A DNA stretch of 64,000 nucleotides from Opitutales bacterium (GCA_028280845.1 JANQKZ010000035.1:1-64000), one strand, 5' to 3'; numbered from the stretch's first letter, positions 17,578 through 26,516 are shown. The notes: generated from the letters alone by a model not told the origin. Made by a program: numbers and translations.

Positions 17578-18243
17578 CTAGTCTTTAATGACTACATTCC
17601 GAATCAGACAGGAAGCCGGGGCCTCACTGAGACCCCGAATGCGGAAAGCCAAGTGACCCGGACCGAGAGGATCGGGATCGCGCCCTTCGATAACCAGTTT
17701 GCCGTCAATTTTCAGCCATAGTTTCCCATTTTGCCGACCCGCCTCGATGGTGTGGAATTTTCCACTCATCATGACATTTTTGGGATGTTCACCGATGAGC
17801 GTTTTTTCCGGAAAGCGTCTCGCAAAGGGGGGCCGGTTGTGGGATGCGTTGTGGAACGCAAAAAAGTAGTTTTTGATATTCTGGATCCAATGCCCCATAG
17901 AGCCGTCATAATCGGCAGGAAGGGTGAGCGAGGTTCCGTCGCCGGAGTCAGACGCGGATAGAACCAGGACACAGACACTGGCCGCAGTCATCGGCATGAC
18001 CTCATAGGTTACCTGGATATTGGCCGGGTAGGGCTCCGGGCTTACGATCATGACGCCCTGGCTTCCGGGGGCCTCTTCCATGTAAAGCATCCCGCGTTCG
18101 GCTTTCTTGAGGCCCATACCATGGAAATTCCAAGTGGTGTCTAAGTCATCTGCAGAAACCGATTCTGCCCTGGCGGAGGTTGAAAGCAGCGCGTACGCAG
18201 CCATAGCGAGCACGCCAAGTTTAAGTGAATTTCGATTAATCAT
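17578..18243 (-). CDS. Secreted protein with predicted concanavalin-like (DUF1961/3-keto-disaccharide hydrolase-type) fold
   Basis: The 221-residue protein has a clear Sec signal peptide (NRNSLKLGVLAMAAYALL, with cleavage expected after SARA near residue 26). The mature part reads as a single jelly-roll. Early strands have WNFHGMGLKKAERGMLYMEE, then NIQVTYEVMP. The late segment GKLWLKIDGKLVIEGRDPDPLGPGHLAFRIRG is a phrase typical of YesU-like and DUF1080-like sugar-active proteins. No catalytic residues can be named. Neighbouring genes encode a PEP-CTERM protein and an Sde0182-like protein, so a role in surface glycan or sugar handling is plausible but unproved. Confidence 0.65.
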   Translation of the reverse strand: MINRNSLKLGVLAMAAYALLSTSARAESVSADDLDTTWNFHGMGLKKAERGMLYMEEAPGSQGVMIVSPEPYPANIQVTYEVMPMTAASVCVLVLSASDSGDGTSLTLPADYDGSMGHWIQNIKNYFFAFHNASHNRPPFARRFPEKTLIGEHPKNVMMSGKFHTIEAGRQNGKLWLKIDGKLVIEGRDPDPLGPGHLAFRIRGLSEAPASCLIRNVVIKD

Positions 18244-18511
18244 GATAACAAGAACCTATACCTTTTCAGTGAATAACCCGGGGGAGTGTGTAGAATTTAT
18301 GTGGTTTCTCCAGGATCAGGTCAAATGCCCCATGGAATGGCAAACCCGGGAAAATTTAATCGTTACGTTTAGTCTATTGTCCTTCCCGATCCCTGAAAGG
18401 ATGGAGCAGGGGCTGCCCCTTTTCTTTGATCTCCACAAACTTGAAATTGACGAGGACAGACCCGTGGCTACTTTTCCTCCATGCGCTCGCTTCTCCTCCT
18501 CACCTTCCTGA
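18242..18511 (+). CDS. Possible small protein, unrecognised
   Basis: An 89-codon frame starts MITRTYTFSVNNPGECVEFMWF. Its first 70 residues look protein-like (LPLFFDLHKLEIDEDRP), and it fills the gap between two secreted-protein genes. Against it: there is no Shine-Dalgarno, its ATG overlaps the start codon of the divergent gene, and its end overlaps the next gene by 31 bp in another frame. The low-complexity Ser/Pro tail lies in that overlap. A shorter start at 18299 is possible. It may be a decayed gene. Confidence 0.3.
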   Translation: MITRTYTFSVNNPGECVEFMWFLQDQVKCPMEWQTRENLIVTFSLLSFPIPERMEQGLPLFFDLHKLEIDEDRPVATFPPCARFSSSPS

Positions 18512-19080
18512 TCCTGAATGTTAACGTAACGCAGGCCGCCATTTCGGCCTTCATCGTGGAGAGTGGCTCTGATGTGTTCCTGAGCTACTCCGGCACCTTG
18601 GATCTGACGGATCTTACGCTCACCAGCTCAGCTTCGACGAATGGCGGTGTCTTTGAAATTCTCTCATCCGCCATTTTTGGGGGTCCTTCCCTGACCAATG
18701 TGGATCCCTACTTGGGGATCACCGGGCCTACCACCTTCTTCAGCGCCTCCAGTGCATCCTTTGTCGATGTCCTGAGTGGGACGGGTGACATTTTTGGGAT
18801 CATTGCCGGAAACGGACTCACCACTCCAGGGCTCTATGTTCCGGTAGGATATACCAATAGTGCGCTCTCCGGTTCCGGCACGATTGCGGGCCAGTCCCTG
18901 AGCTCGCTCAACTTAGTTCCCGGCATCTACACCTGGACCTGGGGCTCAGGGGGTACTGCAGATTCGGTTACCTTGACCGTGGGGACTCCGATTCCGGAGC
19001 CGGGGACTTATGCAGCCATCTTCGGCCTGCTTTCTGTGGGATTGGTCTGGTATCGCCGTAAACAGGTCGTCGAGGTGTAA
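18481..19080 (+). CDS. PEP-CTERM sorting domain protein
   Basis: This is a secreted surface protein, predicted to be processed by exosortase. The 199-residue product has an N-terminal signal peptide (LLLLTFLILNVNVTQA, cleavage near residue 19) and a Ser/Thr/Gly-rich beta-structured body. The C-terminus is PIPEPGTYAAIFGLLSVGLVWYRRK: PEP motif, transmembrane helix and basic cluster, the full PEP-CTERM tripartite signal. The exosortase itself is not in the window. It is convergent with the Sde0182-like gene. Function of the body is unknown. Confidence 0.88.
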   Translation: MRSLLLLTFLILNVNVTQAAISAFIVESGSDVFLSYSGTLDLTDLTLTSSASTNGGVFEILSSAIFGGPSLTNVDPYLGITGPTTFFSASSASFVDVLSGTGDIFGIIAGNGLTTPGLYVPVGYTNSALSGSGTIAGQSLSSLNLVPGIYTWTWGSGGTADSVTLTVGTPIPEPGTYAAIFGLLSVGLVWYRRKQVVEV

Positions 19081-19187
19081 GCTATTCGGGGTCCCACCCG
19101 GAGCGATTTAAATTTATCTCTCGCCCGCTTCGTTCGAGACGCAGCGTTCTGTTCCGCGAGACTATGTTCCCGGCCCGTAGCGCAAAG

Positions 19188-20576
19188 TTACAGGACCCGG
19201 AGAATGACGCGCTGGTAGCTCGTGAGGGCGGGTTCACCGGTATCGGTGACCTCGAGGATGAGGTGAATGGAATGCCCCCGGGCTTCCTTGGGGATCGTCA
19301 CGGTCGGGTGGGGGGACGATGGGTCTGCGATCGGTACGGCCCCCGTAAAGGTAGACGGCTCTTCGTATTTCCACCACCGGAGGATGAGGGCATCGCCATC
19401 CGGGTCCTCGACTTCCCATGCGTTCAAATGCATGGATTCTCCGGCTTTGACCCAGACCTCTATGGGGCCTGATGCCGGTTGGCCTTTGTTGTGTATACGG
19501 GGAGGATGATTGGCTTCTTCAGGAGAGAGGATACACCAGTCCAGCCGCGCCTGGAAATCCGCCTGGAAGGCATTTCTCCAGCGGAACACTGTGGCGCGCC
19601 CCGAGGTGATTTCTCCCACGGTATCCTGGGCGTCGGTCCAGAGCTTGCCGGACTTCTGGAAGCGTCCGCCCCAGCCTCCGTAATCGGGAAAGGCGGGATC
19701 TTGAAGTCCGAGCGGCAGGAAATAGAAGAAGGAGGGGGTATCGCCCTCTTTGATAGCTCCGTGCGGATTGTTCTCCTCCCCACCGGTCCAGGTTTTGGTG
19801 GGGTATAAGTCTCCGAGAGGACCATGGCCATGGATATGTTCATGGATCCACTCCCGTGACAGGGTGGACAGGTCGCCGCCCACGAACATGCCCCGGTAGA
19901 CGGATTTGAGCGATGCGCCCCCGGGGTGGCGGGCGTGGATAAGCAACAAATCCGGGATGTGCTGCATGATCCACAGGTTGGTGGAATCCTGATGCCCGAT
20001 GAAATAGACCCTCAGGTGATCCAGCCGGCCGGTTTTTCCCTCCTGCTTGATCCGATACAGGGCTTGAGCCAGGTCGACTGCGCCCCCCCAGACCGCGATG
20101 TTGAGGATGCCCGCATCCGGGCGAAGTATCTCGTTGTAGATATGTTGGGAGCCCGGGGTATCCATGTCTTCCCCAATAGCAGATTCGGCAGGGACATCCC
20201 GCCCCGCCACATTGCTGCCGGCGAATATGGTGGCCGAGAGCGCAGCGGGCGGGGTCATCTGCGGGCTGTGCCGCACCAGATTGGGATATACCTCGGCGTA
20301 GGCCTGGATAAGGTCATGAAGGATGTCCGGCCGGACCTCGGCGGCCTCATGGGCGTAATTGTTATCGGCGGTGGCGACGAGGCCGACAATATCGACGATA
20401 TCGGTGTAGAGCAGAAGGCGGATCAGGGATTGGGTGTCATCCGGGTCCTGCCCGATATCGGTGAGGACGAGCAGGCGGGGTTTGGCTGGTGATTCGGACT
20501 TTGCCGGAAGAAGGGAACTACCGGCTGACAGGAGTATTCCCAAAACCAGGAGTGGGATAACCAAGGGGTGTCGCAT
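19188..20576 (-). CDS. Secreted Sde0182-like protein with nucleoside-hydrolase-like domain (DUF1593)
   Basis: The N-terminal domain has the nucleoside-hydrolase fold. TDIGQDPDDTQSL (about residues 36-48) is the Asp-rich metal loop, and NIAVWGGAVDLAQAL matches the family. The C-terminal about 100 residues form an Ig/PKD-like beta domain containing EVEDPDGDALILRWW. This two-domain layout is that of Saccharophagus Sde0182, described as cellulose-binding. ATG at 20576 is chosen (462 residues) because it directly precedes a signal peptide, HPLVIPLLVLGILLSAGSSL. The longer in-frame start at 20681 would push into the transporter gene upstream. It is divergent from rbsB, suggesting co-regulation with sugar uptake. 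Substrate is unknown. Confidence 0.85.
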   Translation of the reverse strand: MRHPLVIPLLVLGILLSAGSSLLPAKSESPAKPRLLVLTDIGQDPDDTQSLIRLLLYTDIVDIVGLVATADNNYAHEAAEVRPDILHDLIQAYAEVYPNLVRHSPQMTPPAALSATIFAGSNVAGRDVPAESAIGEDMDTPGSQHIYNEILRPDAGILNIAVWGGAVDLAQALYRIKQEGKTGRLDHLRVYFIGHQDSTNLWIMQHIPDLLLIHARHPGGASLKSVYRGMFVGGDLSTLSREWIHEHIHGHGPLGDLYPTKTWTGGEENNPHGAIKEGDTPSFFYFLPLGLQDPAFPDYGGWGGRFQKSGKLWTDAQDTVGEITSGRATVFRWRNAFQADFQARLDWCILSPEEANHPPRIHNKGQPASGPIEVWVKAGESMHLNAWEVEDPDGDALILRWWKYEEPSTFTGAVPIADPSSPHPTVTIPKEARGHSIHLILEVTDTGEPALTSYQRVILRVL

Positions 20577-20704
20577 AGGTTCGAAGGTAGAGGTGGGGCG
20601 GGGGTTTACCATGCTGATCGACCGAACGTTCAACAGGTTCTCAAAAGATGAATGATAATTTTCATAGTCAGGCTGCCGCAACCTTCCCTATTATCTGCGG
20701 AACT

Positions 20705-21640
20705 ATGAACCCCCGTTATTCTCCCATTCTCCTGTTACCCCTGTTCCTTCTATTTAGCGCGTGTGGCAAGCCGTCGGACTCCTCATCCGAAGCCGCTAAG
20801 CCGGAGATCGCCTTGATTATGAAATCGTTGGCCAATGAGTTTTTTAAAACGATGGCCGAAGGGGCAGAACAGCATCACCAGGTCAACGCCGAGTCTTATG
20901 ACCTCATTGTTAACGGGATCAAAAATGAAACCGACCTGGGGCAACAGGTAAACCTGGTGGAGCAAATGATTGCCCGCGGGGTCGACGCGATTGTCATCGC
21001 TCCAGCCGATTCGAAGGCCCTGGTGCCCGTTCTGAAACGAGCCAGCGATGCAGGAATCTTAGTAATCAATATCGATAACCGATTAGATGCGGAGACGGTG
21101 AAGCAGGCCGGTTTGACCGCACCCTTTGTCGGCCCGGATAACCGGGCGGGCGCCAAAGCAGTAGGAGCCGTTCTGGCCGAGAAGCTGAGCCCGGGGGATC
21201 CTGTGGCGATCATAGAAGGGGTGCCCACGGCCTTCAATGGCCAGCAGCGGAGAATGGGATTTGAAGATGCGATGAAAGCGGTCCAGGCCAATATCGTGAC
21301 CACCCAGGCGGGAAACTGGGAGATGATGAAAGCCAACACCGTGGCCAGCGCCATCCTGACGAGCCATCCCGATTTAAAAGCGATCCTGTGCGCGAATGAC
21401 AGCATGGCCCTGGGGGCGGTGGCTGCGATCGAAGCGGTGAACCGCACGGACGTCCTGGTCGTTGGATTTGATAATATATCGGCGGTAGAACCGATGCTGG
21501 AGGCGGGACGCATGTTGGCCACGGCGGACCAGCATGGAGACCAGCTGGCGGTGTATGGAATTGAAGCCGCCATCAATATCCTGTCCGGATCGGCAGCTCC
21601 TGAGGACCGGACCACGGCCGTCGACGTGGTTACCCGTTAG
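20705..21640 (+). CDS. rbsB: Ribose-type ABC transporter substrate-binding lipoprotein
   Basis: This is a periplasmic sugar receptor anchored as a lipoprotein. ATG at 20705 (311 residues) gives a proper lipoprotein signal ending in LFSAC, with Cys20 lipidated; the longer frame from 20648 would bury it. The type I periplasmic-binding fold is clear: IALIMKSLANEFFKTMAEGAE, then VEQMIARGVDAIVIAPADSKALVPVLKRA, VVGFDNISAVEPMLEAG and a C-terminal strand. It starts rbsB-rbsA-rbsC with a 7-bp gap to rbsA. Ribose is the best guess since a ribokinase lies just past rbsC, but other pentoses or autoinducer-like sugars are possible. Confidence 0.9.
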   Translation: MNPRYSPILLLPLFLLFSACGKPSDSSSEAAKPEIALIMKSLANEFFKTMAEGAEQHHQVNAESYDLIVNGIKNETDLGQQVNLVEQMIARGVDAIVIAPADSKALVPVLKRASDAGILVINIDNRLDAETVKQAGLTAPFVGPDNRAGAKAVGAVLAEKLSPGDPVAIIEGVPTAFNGQQRRMGFEDAMKAVQANIVTTQAGNWEMMKANTVASAILTSHPDLKAILCANDSMALGAVAAIEAVNRTDVLVVGFDNISAVEPMLEAGRMLATADQHGDQLAVYGIEAAINILSGSAAPEDRTTAVDVVTR

Positions 21641-21647
21641 GCGATTC

Positions 21648-23138
21648 GTGGACTCCCCCCTTTTAACGGTTACGGGATTAAACAAGGCCTACAACGCCCC
21701 CGTATTATCCGATTTTCATTTCGACCTGAGGCCGGGCGAATTGCATGCCCTGGTAGGCAGCAATGGTGCCGGGAAGTCGACCTTTGCCAAAATTCTTTGT
21801 GGATTAACTCCGCCGAACTCGGGGGATATGGTCCTGGAAGGCGAGGCTTACCAACCCAGGAGCTTGAAGGATGCTCGAGAGCATGGGGTGGTCATGGTCA
21901 TGCAGGAGCTCAATGTCGTGGGGACCCTGTCGGTGGCGGAAAATCTCTTTTTCGATTCCCTGCCGAACCGGTGGGGCTGGATTGCACAGGACACGTTGGT
22001 CGAACAATCGAAGGCGGCGCTTGATCGGGTCGGACTGGGAAACATCGATCCCCATGCATTGGCTGGAACCCTGGGGGTAGGGCATCAGCAGATGATCGAG
22101 ATTGCCTCTGCGCTGGCTCGAAAATGTCAGCTCCTGATCCTGGATGAGCCTACCGCGGCCCTCACCGACACCGAAGCGAAGGAATTGTTTGAGCAGATCC
22201 ACCAGTTAACAGCTGCTGGGGTCGGTATCCTATACGTCAGTCATCGAATGGAGGAGATCGAAGCCCTGAGTGACCGGGTGACCGTGCTTCGGGATGGCCG
22301 GTCTATCTCTACCTACACGCGAGATGCCCTGGATATGGATCGCCTGGTTTTCGATATGTCAGGGAAACGGCAAGTTTCCTCCACGGCTTCCAGGGGGGAG
22401 AGCAGTCAGGGGCCCCCGGCCCTGGAACTCCGGGACTTTGGCAACCATCGGGTCACGGGATTGAATTTCAGTGTCCGATATGGAGAGATTGTGGGGTTGG
22501 CGGGGCTCGTGGGTTCCGGGCGAACCGAAACCCTGCGTACCTTGTTTGGGGCGGATCCGCTCCTGGTCGGGGAGATTCGTATCGATGGTAAGCGTGTAGA
22601 ATTGGGCAGCCCGGAAGCCGCCTTAAAGACGGGTCTGGCACTGTTGACCGAGGACCGGAAGGCGGAGGGGCTACTCTTGCCCCTGGGGATTACGGAGAAT
22701 GCGATCCTGGCCAGCCACGGACACTTTTCGAAACGGGGATGGGTCCAGGGGGACGCGGCAGAGGCGGAAACCCGGGCCCTGTGTGAACGTCTGGAGGTGC
22801 AATACCATGACGTGGATCAGGCGATCGGGAGTTTGTCAGGAGGAAATCAGCAGAAAGTCCTGATGATTCGCTGGTTGATGACGGAAGCCCGGATCTTTCT
22901 TCTGGACGAGCCCACCCGGGGAATCGATATCGGGGCTAAGGCTGTCATCTATGAAGTCATGCGCCAACTGGCAAGAGAAGGGAAAGCCATCCTGGTGGTA
23001 TCCAGCGAGATGCCGGAGCTGATGGAGTTGTGTGACCGAATCCTTGTGCTTTCGGATGGGCAACAGTCGGATGTGTATGAAAAAGACGCCTTTGACGAAC
23101 ATGCTATCACGGAGTCTGCCTTTAAACATTATCAATAA
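21648..23138 (+). CDS. rbsA: Ribose-type ABC transporter ATP-binding protein (two ABC domains)
   Basis: This is the cytoplasmic ATPase of the sugar transporter. The 496-residue product holds two ABC domains. The first has Walker A GSNGAGKST (about 38-46), signature VGHQQMIEIASAL and Walker B LLILDEPTAAL. The second has a degenerate Walker A region (GLVGSGRTE), as usual in RbsA/MglA, followed by LSGGNQQKVLMIRWL and IFLLDEPTRGIDIG. GTG at 21648 is chosen because it sits 7 bp after rbsB and gives the normal length near 500. The open frame extends further back to 21534 only by overlapping rbsB. Confidence 0.94.
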   Translation: MDSPLLTVTGLNKAYNAPVLSDFHFDLRPGELHALVGSNGAGKSTFAKILCGLTPPNSGDMVLEGEAYQPRSLKDAREHGVVMVMQELNVVGTLSVAENLFFDSLPNRWGWIAQDTLVEQSKAALDRVGLGNIDPHALAGTLGVGHQQMIEIASALARKCQLLILDEPTAALTDTEAKELFEQIHQLTAAGVGILYVSHRMEEIEALSDRVTVLRDGRSISTYTRDALDMDRLVFDMSGKRQVSSTASRGESSQGPPALELRDFGNHRVTGLNFSVRYGEIVGLAGLVGSGRTETLRTLFGADPLLVGEIRIDGKRVELGSPEAALKTGLALLTEDRKAEGLLLPLGITENAILASHGHFSKRGWVQGDAAEAETRALCERLEVQYHDVDQAIGSLSGGNQQKVLMIRWLMTEARIFLLDEPTRGIDIGAKAVIYEVMRQLAREGKAILVVSSEMPELMELCDRILVLSDGQQSDVYEKDAFDEHAITESAFKHYQ

Positions 23139-23143
23139 TTCAT

Positions 23144-24133
23144 ATGGACTGGAAACGCCTGCTTAAAACCTACTCTGGTATGTTCGGTCTCTGGATCGGA
23201 CTGGTCATCCTGTTTGGTCTGACCAGCGATCGATTTCTAACCGCAGCTACTTTTTCCACGCTGGCATCCCAGATCCCCACCTTGACCGTGATCGCGGCGG
23301 GGATGACCCTGGTCATCATCGTGGCGGGGATTGATTTATCGGTCGGTTCGATCATGGGTCTGGCCGGGGCCATATTTGGTGCGGTCCTGATCCAATGGAA
23401 TTGGCCGCCGTTTTTGGCCATTCCGGCGGCGCTGGCGACGGCGGCCGTGGCGGGTTGGATCAACGGGTCGATCAGTGTCGCTTTCCGGGTTCCTTCGTTC
23501 ATCGTCACCCTGGGAATGTTGGAAATGGCGAGGGGGGGCAGTTATCTGGTGACCGATTCGCAAACCATGTATCTGGGGGGGGCGTTGCAGGGATTATCCC
23601 GGCCCCTTCCCGGGGTGGGCCTGCCCATTTCGTTCTTTCTCGCCGTTGGGGTTGTCATCGTCCTGCAACTCATCCTGTCGCGGACTGTGTTCGGTCGGCG
23701 CCTGATTGCCATCGGGACCAATGAAGAGGCGGTCCGTCTCTCCGGCATCAACACCAGGACCCCACAAGTTATGGTGTTTGTCATCTGTGGATTCCTCGCC
23801 GGCCTGGGAGCCCTGTTTTACACCGCCCGTTTGGGGTCGGCTGATCCGAACGCGGGAGTAGGGTTGGAACTATCGGCCATTGCCGCCGTGGTCATTGGGG
23901 GAACCAGTTTGATGGGGGGAAAGGGGTCCGTCATCAATACCTTCTTCGGGGTGCTTATTATTGCGACCCTGGAGACCGGGTTGGCGCAGATGGGGGCATC
24001 GGAGCCGGTGAAACGGGTGGTGACGGGTGGCGTCATTGTCGGGGCCGCGACCTTGGATGCGGTGCGCAATGAGGGCACGGCGGGCTTCAAGCTGCTGGTT
24101 CGGAAGTTGTTTGGGCGGCCGAAGGCGGGGTAG
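23144..24133 (+). CDS. rbsC: Ribose-type ABC transporter permease
   Basis: This is the inner-membrane channel subunit. The 329-residue protein is highly hydrophobic with about eight or more transmembrane segments. It has the family phrases GIDLSVGSIMGLAGAIFG (about residues 63-80), NGSISVAFRVPSFIVTLGML and GRRLIAIGTNEEAVRLSGIN, the last being the conserved cytoplasmic loop that contacts the ATPase. SAIAAVVIGGTSLMGGKGSV completes the family pattern. It starts 5 bp after rbsA. It is convergent with rbsK, with 124 bp between. Confidence 0.94.
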   Translation: MDWKRLLKTYSGMFGLWIGLVILFGLTSDRFLTAATFSTLASQIPTLTVIAAGMTLVIIVAGIDLSVGSIMGLAGAIFGAVLIQWNWPPFLAIPAALATAAVAGWINGSISVAFRVPSFIVTLGMLEMARGGSYLVTDSQTMYLGGALQGLSRPLPGVGLPISFFLAVGVVIVLQLILSRTVFGRRLIAIGTNEEAVRLSGINTRTPQVMVFVICGFLAGLGALFYTARLGSADPNAGVGLELSAIAAVVIGGTSLMGGKGSVINTFFGVLIIATLETGLAQMGASEPVKRVVTGGVIVGAATLDAVRNEGTAGFKLLVRKLFGRPKAG

Positions 24134-24257
24134 GAGGAGCTTCCAGTTTTTTTCGCCACCCTGCGATTGGACTTGCGATAACAACTTAAGGTAGGGTCCG
24201 TTGCTTACAACATGGCTGCACTGTCCAGGGCGCACGGGGGAGGCCCCTACGCTCGGT

Positions 24258-25172
24258 TTACCCGAGAAAGTCCAGGATATCCTGCTTCCGGGGCAGGGAG
24301 GGTTGGGCTCCCAGTTTCTGCACGGAGAGGGCCGCCGCTGCCGAAGCAAATTGGACAGCCTCGGGCATCGACTGCCCAGCCACCAGAGCGGCCGCGAGGG
24401 CCCCGCAATAACAATCTCCGGCGGCGGTGGTATCGACCGCATCGACAGGGAAGGCCTGAACTTTCCAGGGCGAGCCCTCCTCCAGGATAAGGGATCCGTC
24501 GACCCCGAGCGTGATGATGATCGTTTGTGCTCCCAGGGCTTTTAGCTGTTGTCCGGCTTTTTCCGCAGAAGCCTGGTCGACGACAGGTATGCCCGACAAC
24601 TGCTCCGCTTCCACTTCATTGACGACCAGAACATCACAAGCGTGCAGGGGGGGATTGGGAAATGCGATCGCGGGGGCAAAGTTCCAGAGCACCTGGTTGG
24701 CTGGTGTTTTGATTTCTTCCAGAAGGGTGCGGATGGTGTCCTCGGGGATTTCGCATTGCAGGATCCAAAAGGGGACGGATTGAATCTGCTGGGCCCGGGC
24801 GGTTACCCAGTCCGGAGTCATGCGCGCGTTGGCTCCCGGGGCGACCGAGATGTAGTTCATCCCGTCAGTTCCCACCATGATGAGGGCGTGGCCAGAGGGC
24901 AGATCCTCCACCTGGTCGAGACAGCTCAGGTCAAGCTTGTCGGCCCGGAAGGATTCCACCATGCGGTCGGCATAGGGATCATTGCCGACGGCGTTGAAGA
25001 ACAGAGTACGGGCGCCGGCCCGGGAGGCGGCTACGGCCTGGTTGGCGCCCTTGCCGCCAAATACCTGGAAGAATTCAGCCCCGGTTACCGTTTCCCCTTT
25101 TTCCGGGAGCTTTTCCATTTTCATGAGGAGGTCCACATTGGAACTCCCGATTACAGCGACCTGAGGATTCAT
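24258..25172 (-). CDS. rbsK: Ribokinase
   Basis: This enzyme phosphorylates ribose to ribose-5-phosphate, a PfkB-family sugar kinase. The 304-residue protein has IGSSNVDLL near the start, the substrate motif GGKGANQAVAASRAG (39-53), NEVEAEQL, and the catalytic/anion-hole motif DTTAAGD (247-253, with Asp253 as base). It lies on the opposite strand to rbsBAC but immediately downstream of tyrS, with a 10-bp gap, so it is probably transcribed from the tyrS promoter. Together with rbsBAC it completes ribose uptake and activation. Confidence 0.93.
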   Translation of the reverse strand: MNPQVAVIGSSNVDLLMKMEKLPEKGETVTGAEFFQVFGGKGANQAVAASRAGARTLFFNAVGNDPYADRMVESFRADKLDLSCLDQVEDLPSGHALIMVGTDGMNYISVAPGANARMTPDWVTARAQQIQSVPFWILQCEIPEDTIRTLLEEIKTPANQVLWNFAPAIAFPNPPLHACDVLVVNEVEAEQLSGIPVVDQASAEKAGQQLKALGAQTIIITLGVDGSLILEEGSPWKVQAFPVDAVDTTAAGDCYCGALAAALVAGQSMPEAVQFASAAAALSVQKLGAQPSLPRKQDILDFLG

Positions 25173-25182
25173 GGCTGAAAGG

Positions 25183-26358
25183 CTAGGGAAGGACTTTGAG
25201 AAATTTACGTTTGCCGGCCTGGATGATGACGGGATCTTCAGCCGGTGGCTCCAGGGCGGTGTTGGGGTCTTCGGCTCGCTCCTGGTTTACTTTTACGGCA
25301 CCGCCCTTAAATAGTCGACGGATTTCTCCCTTGGACTCGAAGAGCATTGACCCCGCCATGGCATCGATGAGGGTGAGCGTTTCAGCCTCTCCGGCCAGGC
25401 GCTTCCAGGAGAATTCCGGCATGTCATCCGGTAGTTTATTTTTTGAGAAGACCTGCTCGAACTGCTGGCGTTGATGGACGCCCTGATCCTCGCCGTGAAA
25501 GCGGCTCACCAACTCGACTGCGAGAGCCTTTTTCATGTCCATGGGGTGAGCTTGCTGCAAGTCCTCGATTTCCTCGTCGGTCTTGAGCAGGAGCAGGCGG
25601 TAATAATCCCACATGACCTCATCGGTGATCGACATGATTTTTCCGAACATATCTTTGGGCACATCGTTAAAAGCGATGAAATTGTCCGCACTCTTGGACA
25701 TTTTCTTGACGCCGTCTAGCCCGACCAGCAGGGGAAGGGTGATGCAGGCCTGCTCGGGTTGTCCGGCGTCTTTCTGGAGTTGCCGGCCCACCAGTAGATT
25801 GAAGAGCTGGTCGGTTCCTCCCAATTCGACATCCGCTTCAATTTGAACCGAGTCATGCCCCTGGAGAAGGGGGTAGAGGAATTCGATGATGGAAATGGGA
25901 TTCCCGGATTGGTAGCGCTTGGCAAAGTCATCCCGCTCGAGCATCCGGGCCACCGTCATCTGGCGAGAGAGCCGAAGGCAGTCCATGAACGCCATGGGGC
26001 CGAACCATTCGCTGTTGCGACGGACGGTGGTGAGCTCGGGGTTGAGGATTTTAAAAGCCTGGTCGAGGTAGGTTTGGGAATTCTCCTCGATTTCCTCCCC
26101 GGTCAGGACGGGGCGGGTGTCGCTCCGTCCACTGGGGTCGCCCACCCGTGTGGTATAGTCACCAATAATGAGGATTGCCTCGTGGCCGGCGTCCTGGAAT
26201 TGGCGCAGCTTATTGAACACCACCATATGCCCGAAAGTGAGGTCGGGTCGCGTGGGATCTACCCCGAGTTTGACCTTGAGCCGTTTTCCGGCGGCCAAGC
26301 GCTCTTTGAGGGCGTCTTCCCCGATGATGGTATCAATACCTTGTAGGAATGGGTTCAT
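25183..26358 (-). CDS. tyrS: Tyrosyl-tRNA synthetase
   Basis: This class I synthetase charges tRNA-Tyr. The 391-residue protein has KLGVDPTRPDLTFGHMVVFNKL with the HIGH-type motif FGHM and the KMSKS motif intact (VKKMSKSAD). A C-terminal S4 RNA-binding domain (IRRLFKGGAVKVNQ) ends the protein. Sequence style fits the TyrZ-like branch, with tyrosine-site residues in DPTRPD and GGTDQLFN. It is the first gene of a tyrS-rbsK pair. The 347-bp upstream gap contains a TAGTGTCT repeat about 30 bp from the start, so any T-box-like control would overlap it; I see no T-box. Confidence 0.95.
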   Translation of the reverse strand: MNPFLQGIDTIIGEDALKERLAAGKRLKVKLGVDPTRPDLTFGHMVVFNKLRQFQDAGHEAILIIGDYTTRVGDPSGRSDTRPVLTGEEIEENSQTYLDQAFKILNPELTTVRRNSEWFGPMAFMDCLRLSRQMTVARMLERDDFAKRYQSGNPISIIEFLYPLLQGHDSVQIEADVELGGTDQLFNLLVGRQLQKDAGQPEQACITLPLLVGLDGVKKMSKSADNFIAFNDVPKDMFGKIMSITDEVMWDYYRLLLLKTDEEIEDLQQAHPMDMKKALAVELVSRFHGEDQGVHQRQQFEQVFSKNKLPDDMPEFSWKRLAGEAETLTLIDAMAGSMLFESKGEIRRLFKGGAVKVNQERAEDPNTALEPPAEDPVIIQAGKRKFLKVLP

Positions 26359-26387
26359 TCGGTGGAAGGTAAAGGGGGGAGGGGCAT

Positions 26388-26411
26388 GGTGTCTAGTGTC
26401 TAGTGTCTACC
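26388..26411. repeat. Tandem GTGTCTA repeat
   Basis: Three near-perfect tandem copies of the 7-mer GTGTCTA make this the cleanest example of the dispersed TAGTGTCT repeat. It lies about 30 bp upstream of the tyrS start. Confidence 0.65.
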
Positions 26412-26442
26412 CGGCTTCACCGCTAGGGGCTGGAGATGGATG

Positions 26443-26516
26443 CTGGATCCCGCTTCCAAGGCTGCGGAGGACATGGTGCTGGGTGGTGGAGGGCCGGGGT
26501 CGGTTCCGGGATCCAG
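26443..26516. repeat. 10-bp perfect inverted repeat with 54-bp spacer
   Basis: CTGGATCCCG and CGGGATCCAG face each other between the divergent genes. It could be a large hairpin or the two ends of a tiny mobile remnant. No duplicated flanks were recognised. Confidence 0.4.

Noticed and set aside
19926-20492. 188-codon plus-strand frame antisense to the Sde0182-like gene
   Set aside because: Shadow of the real minus-strand gene, Gly/Asp/Val-rich with no domain.
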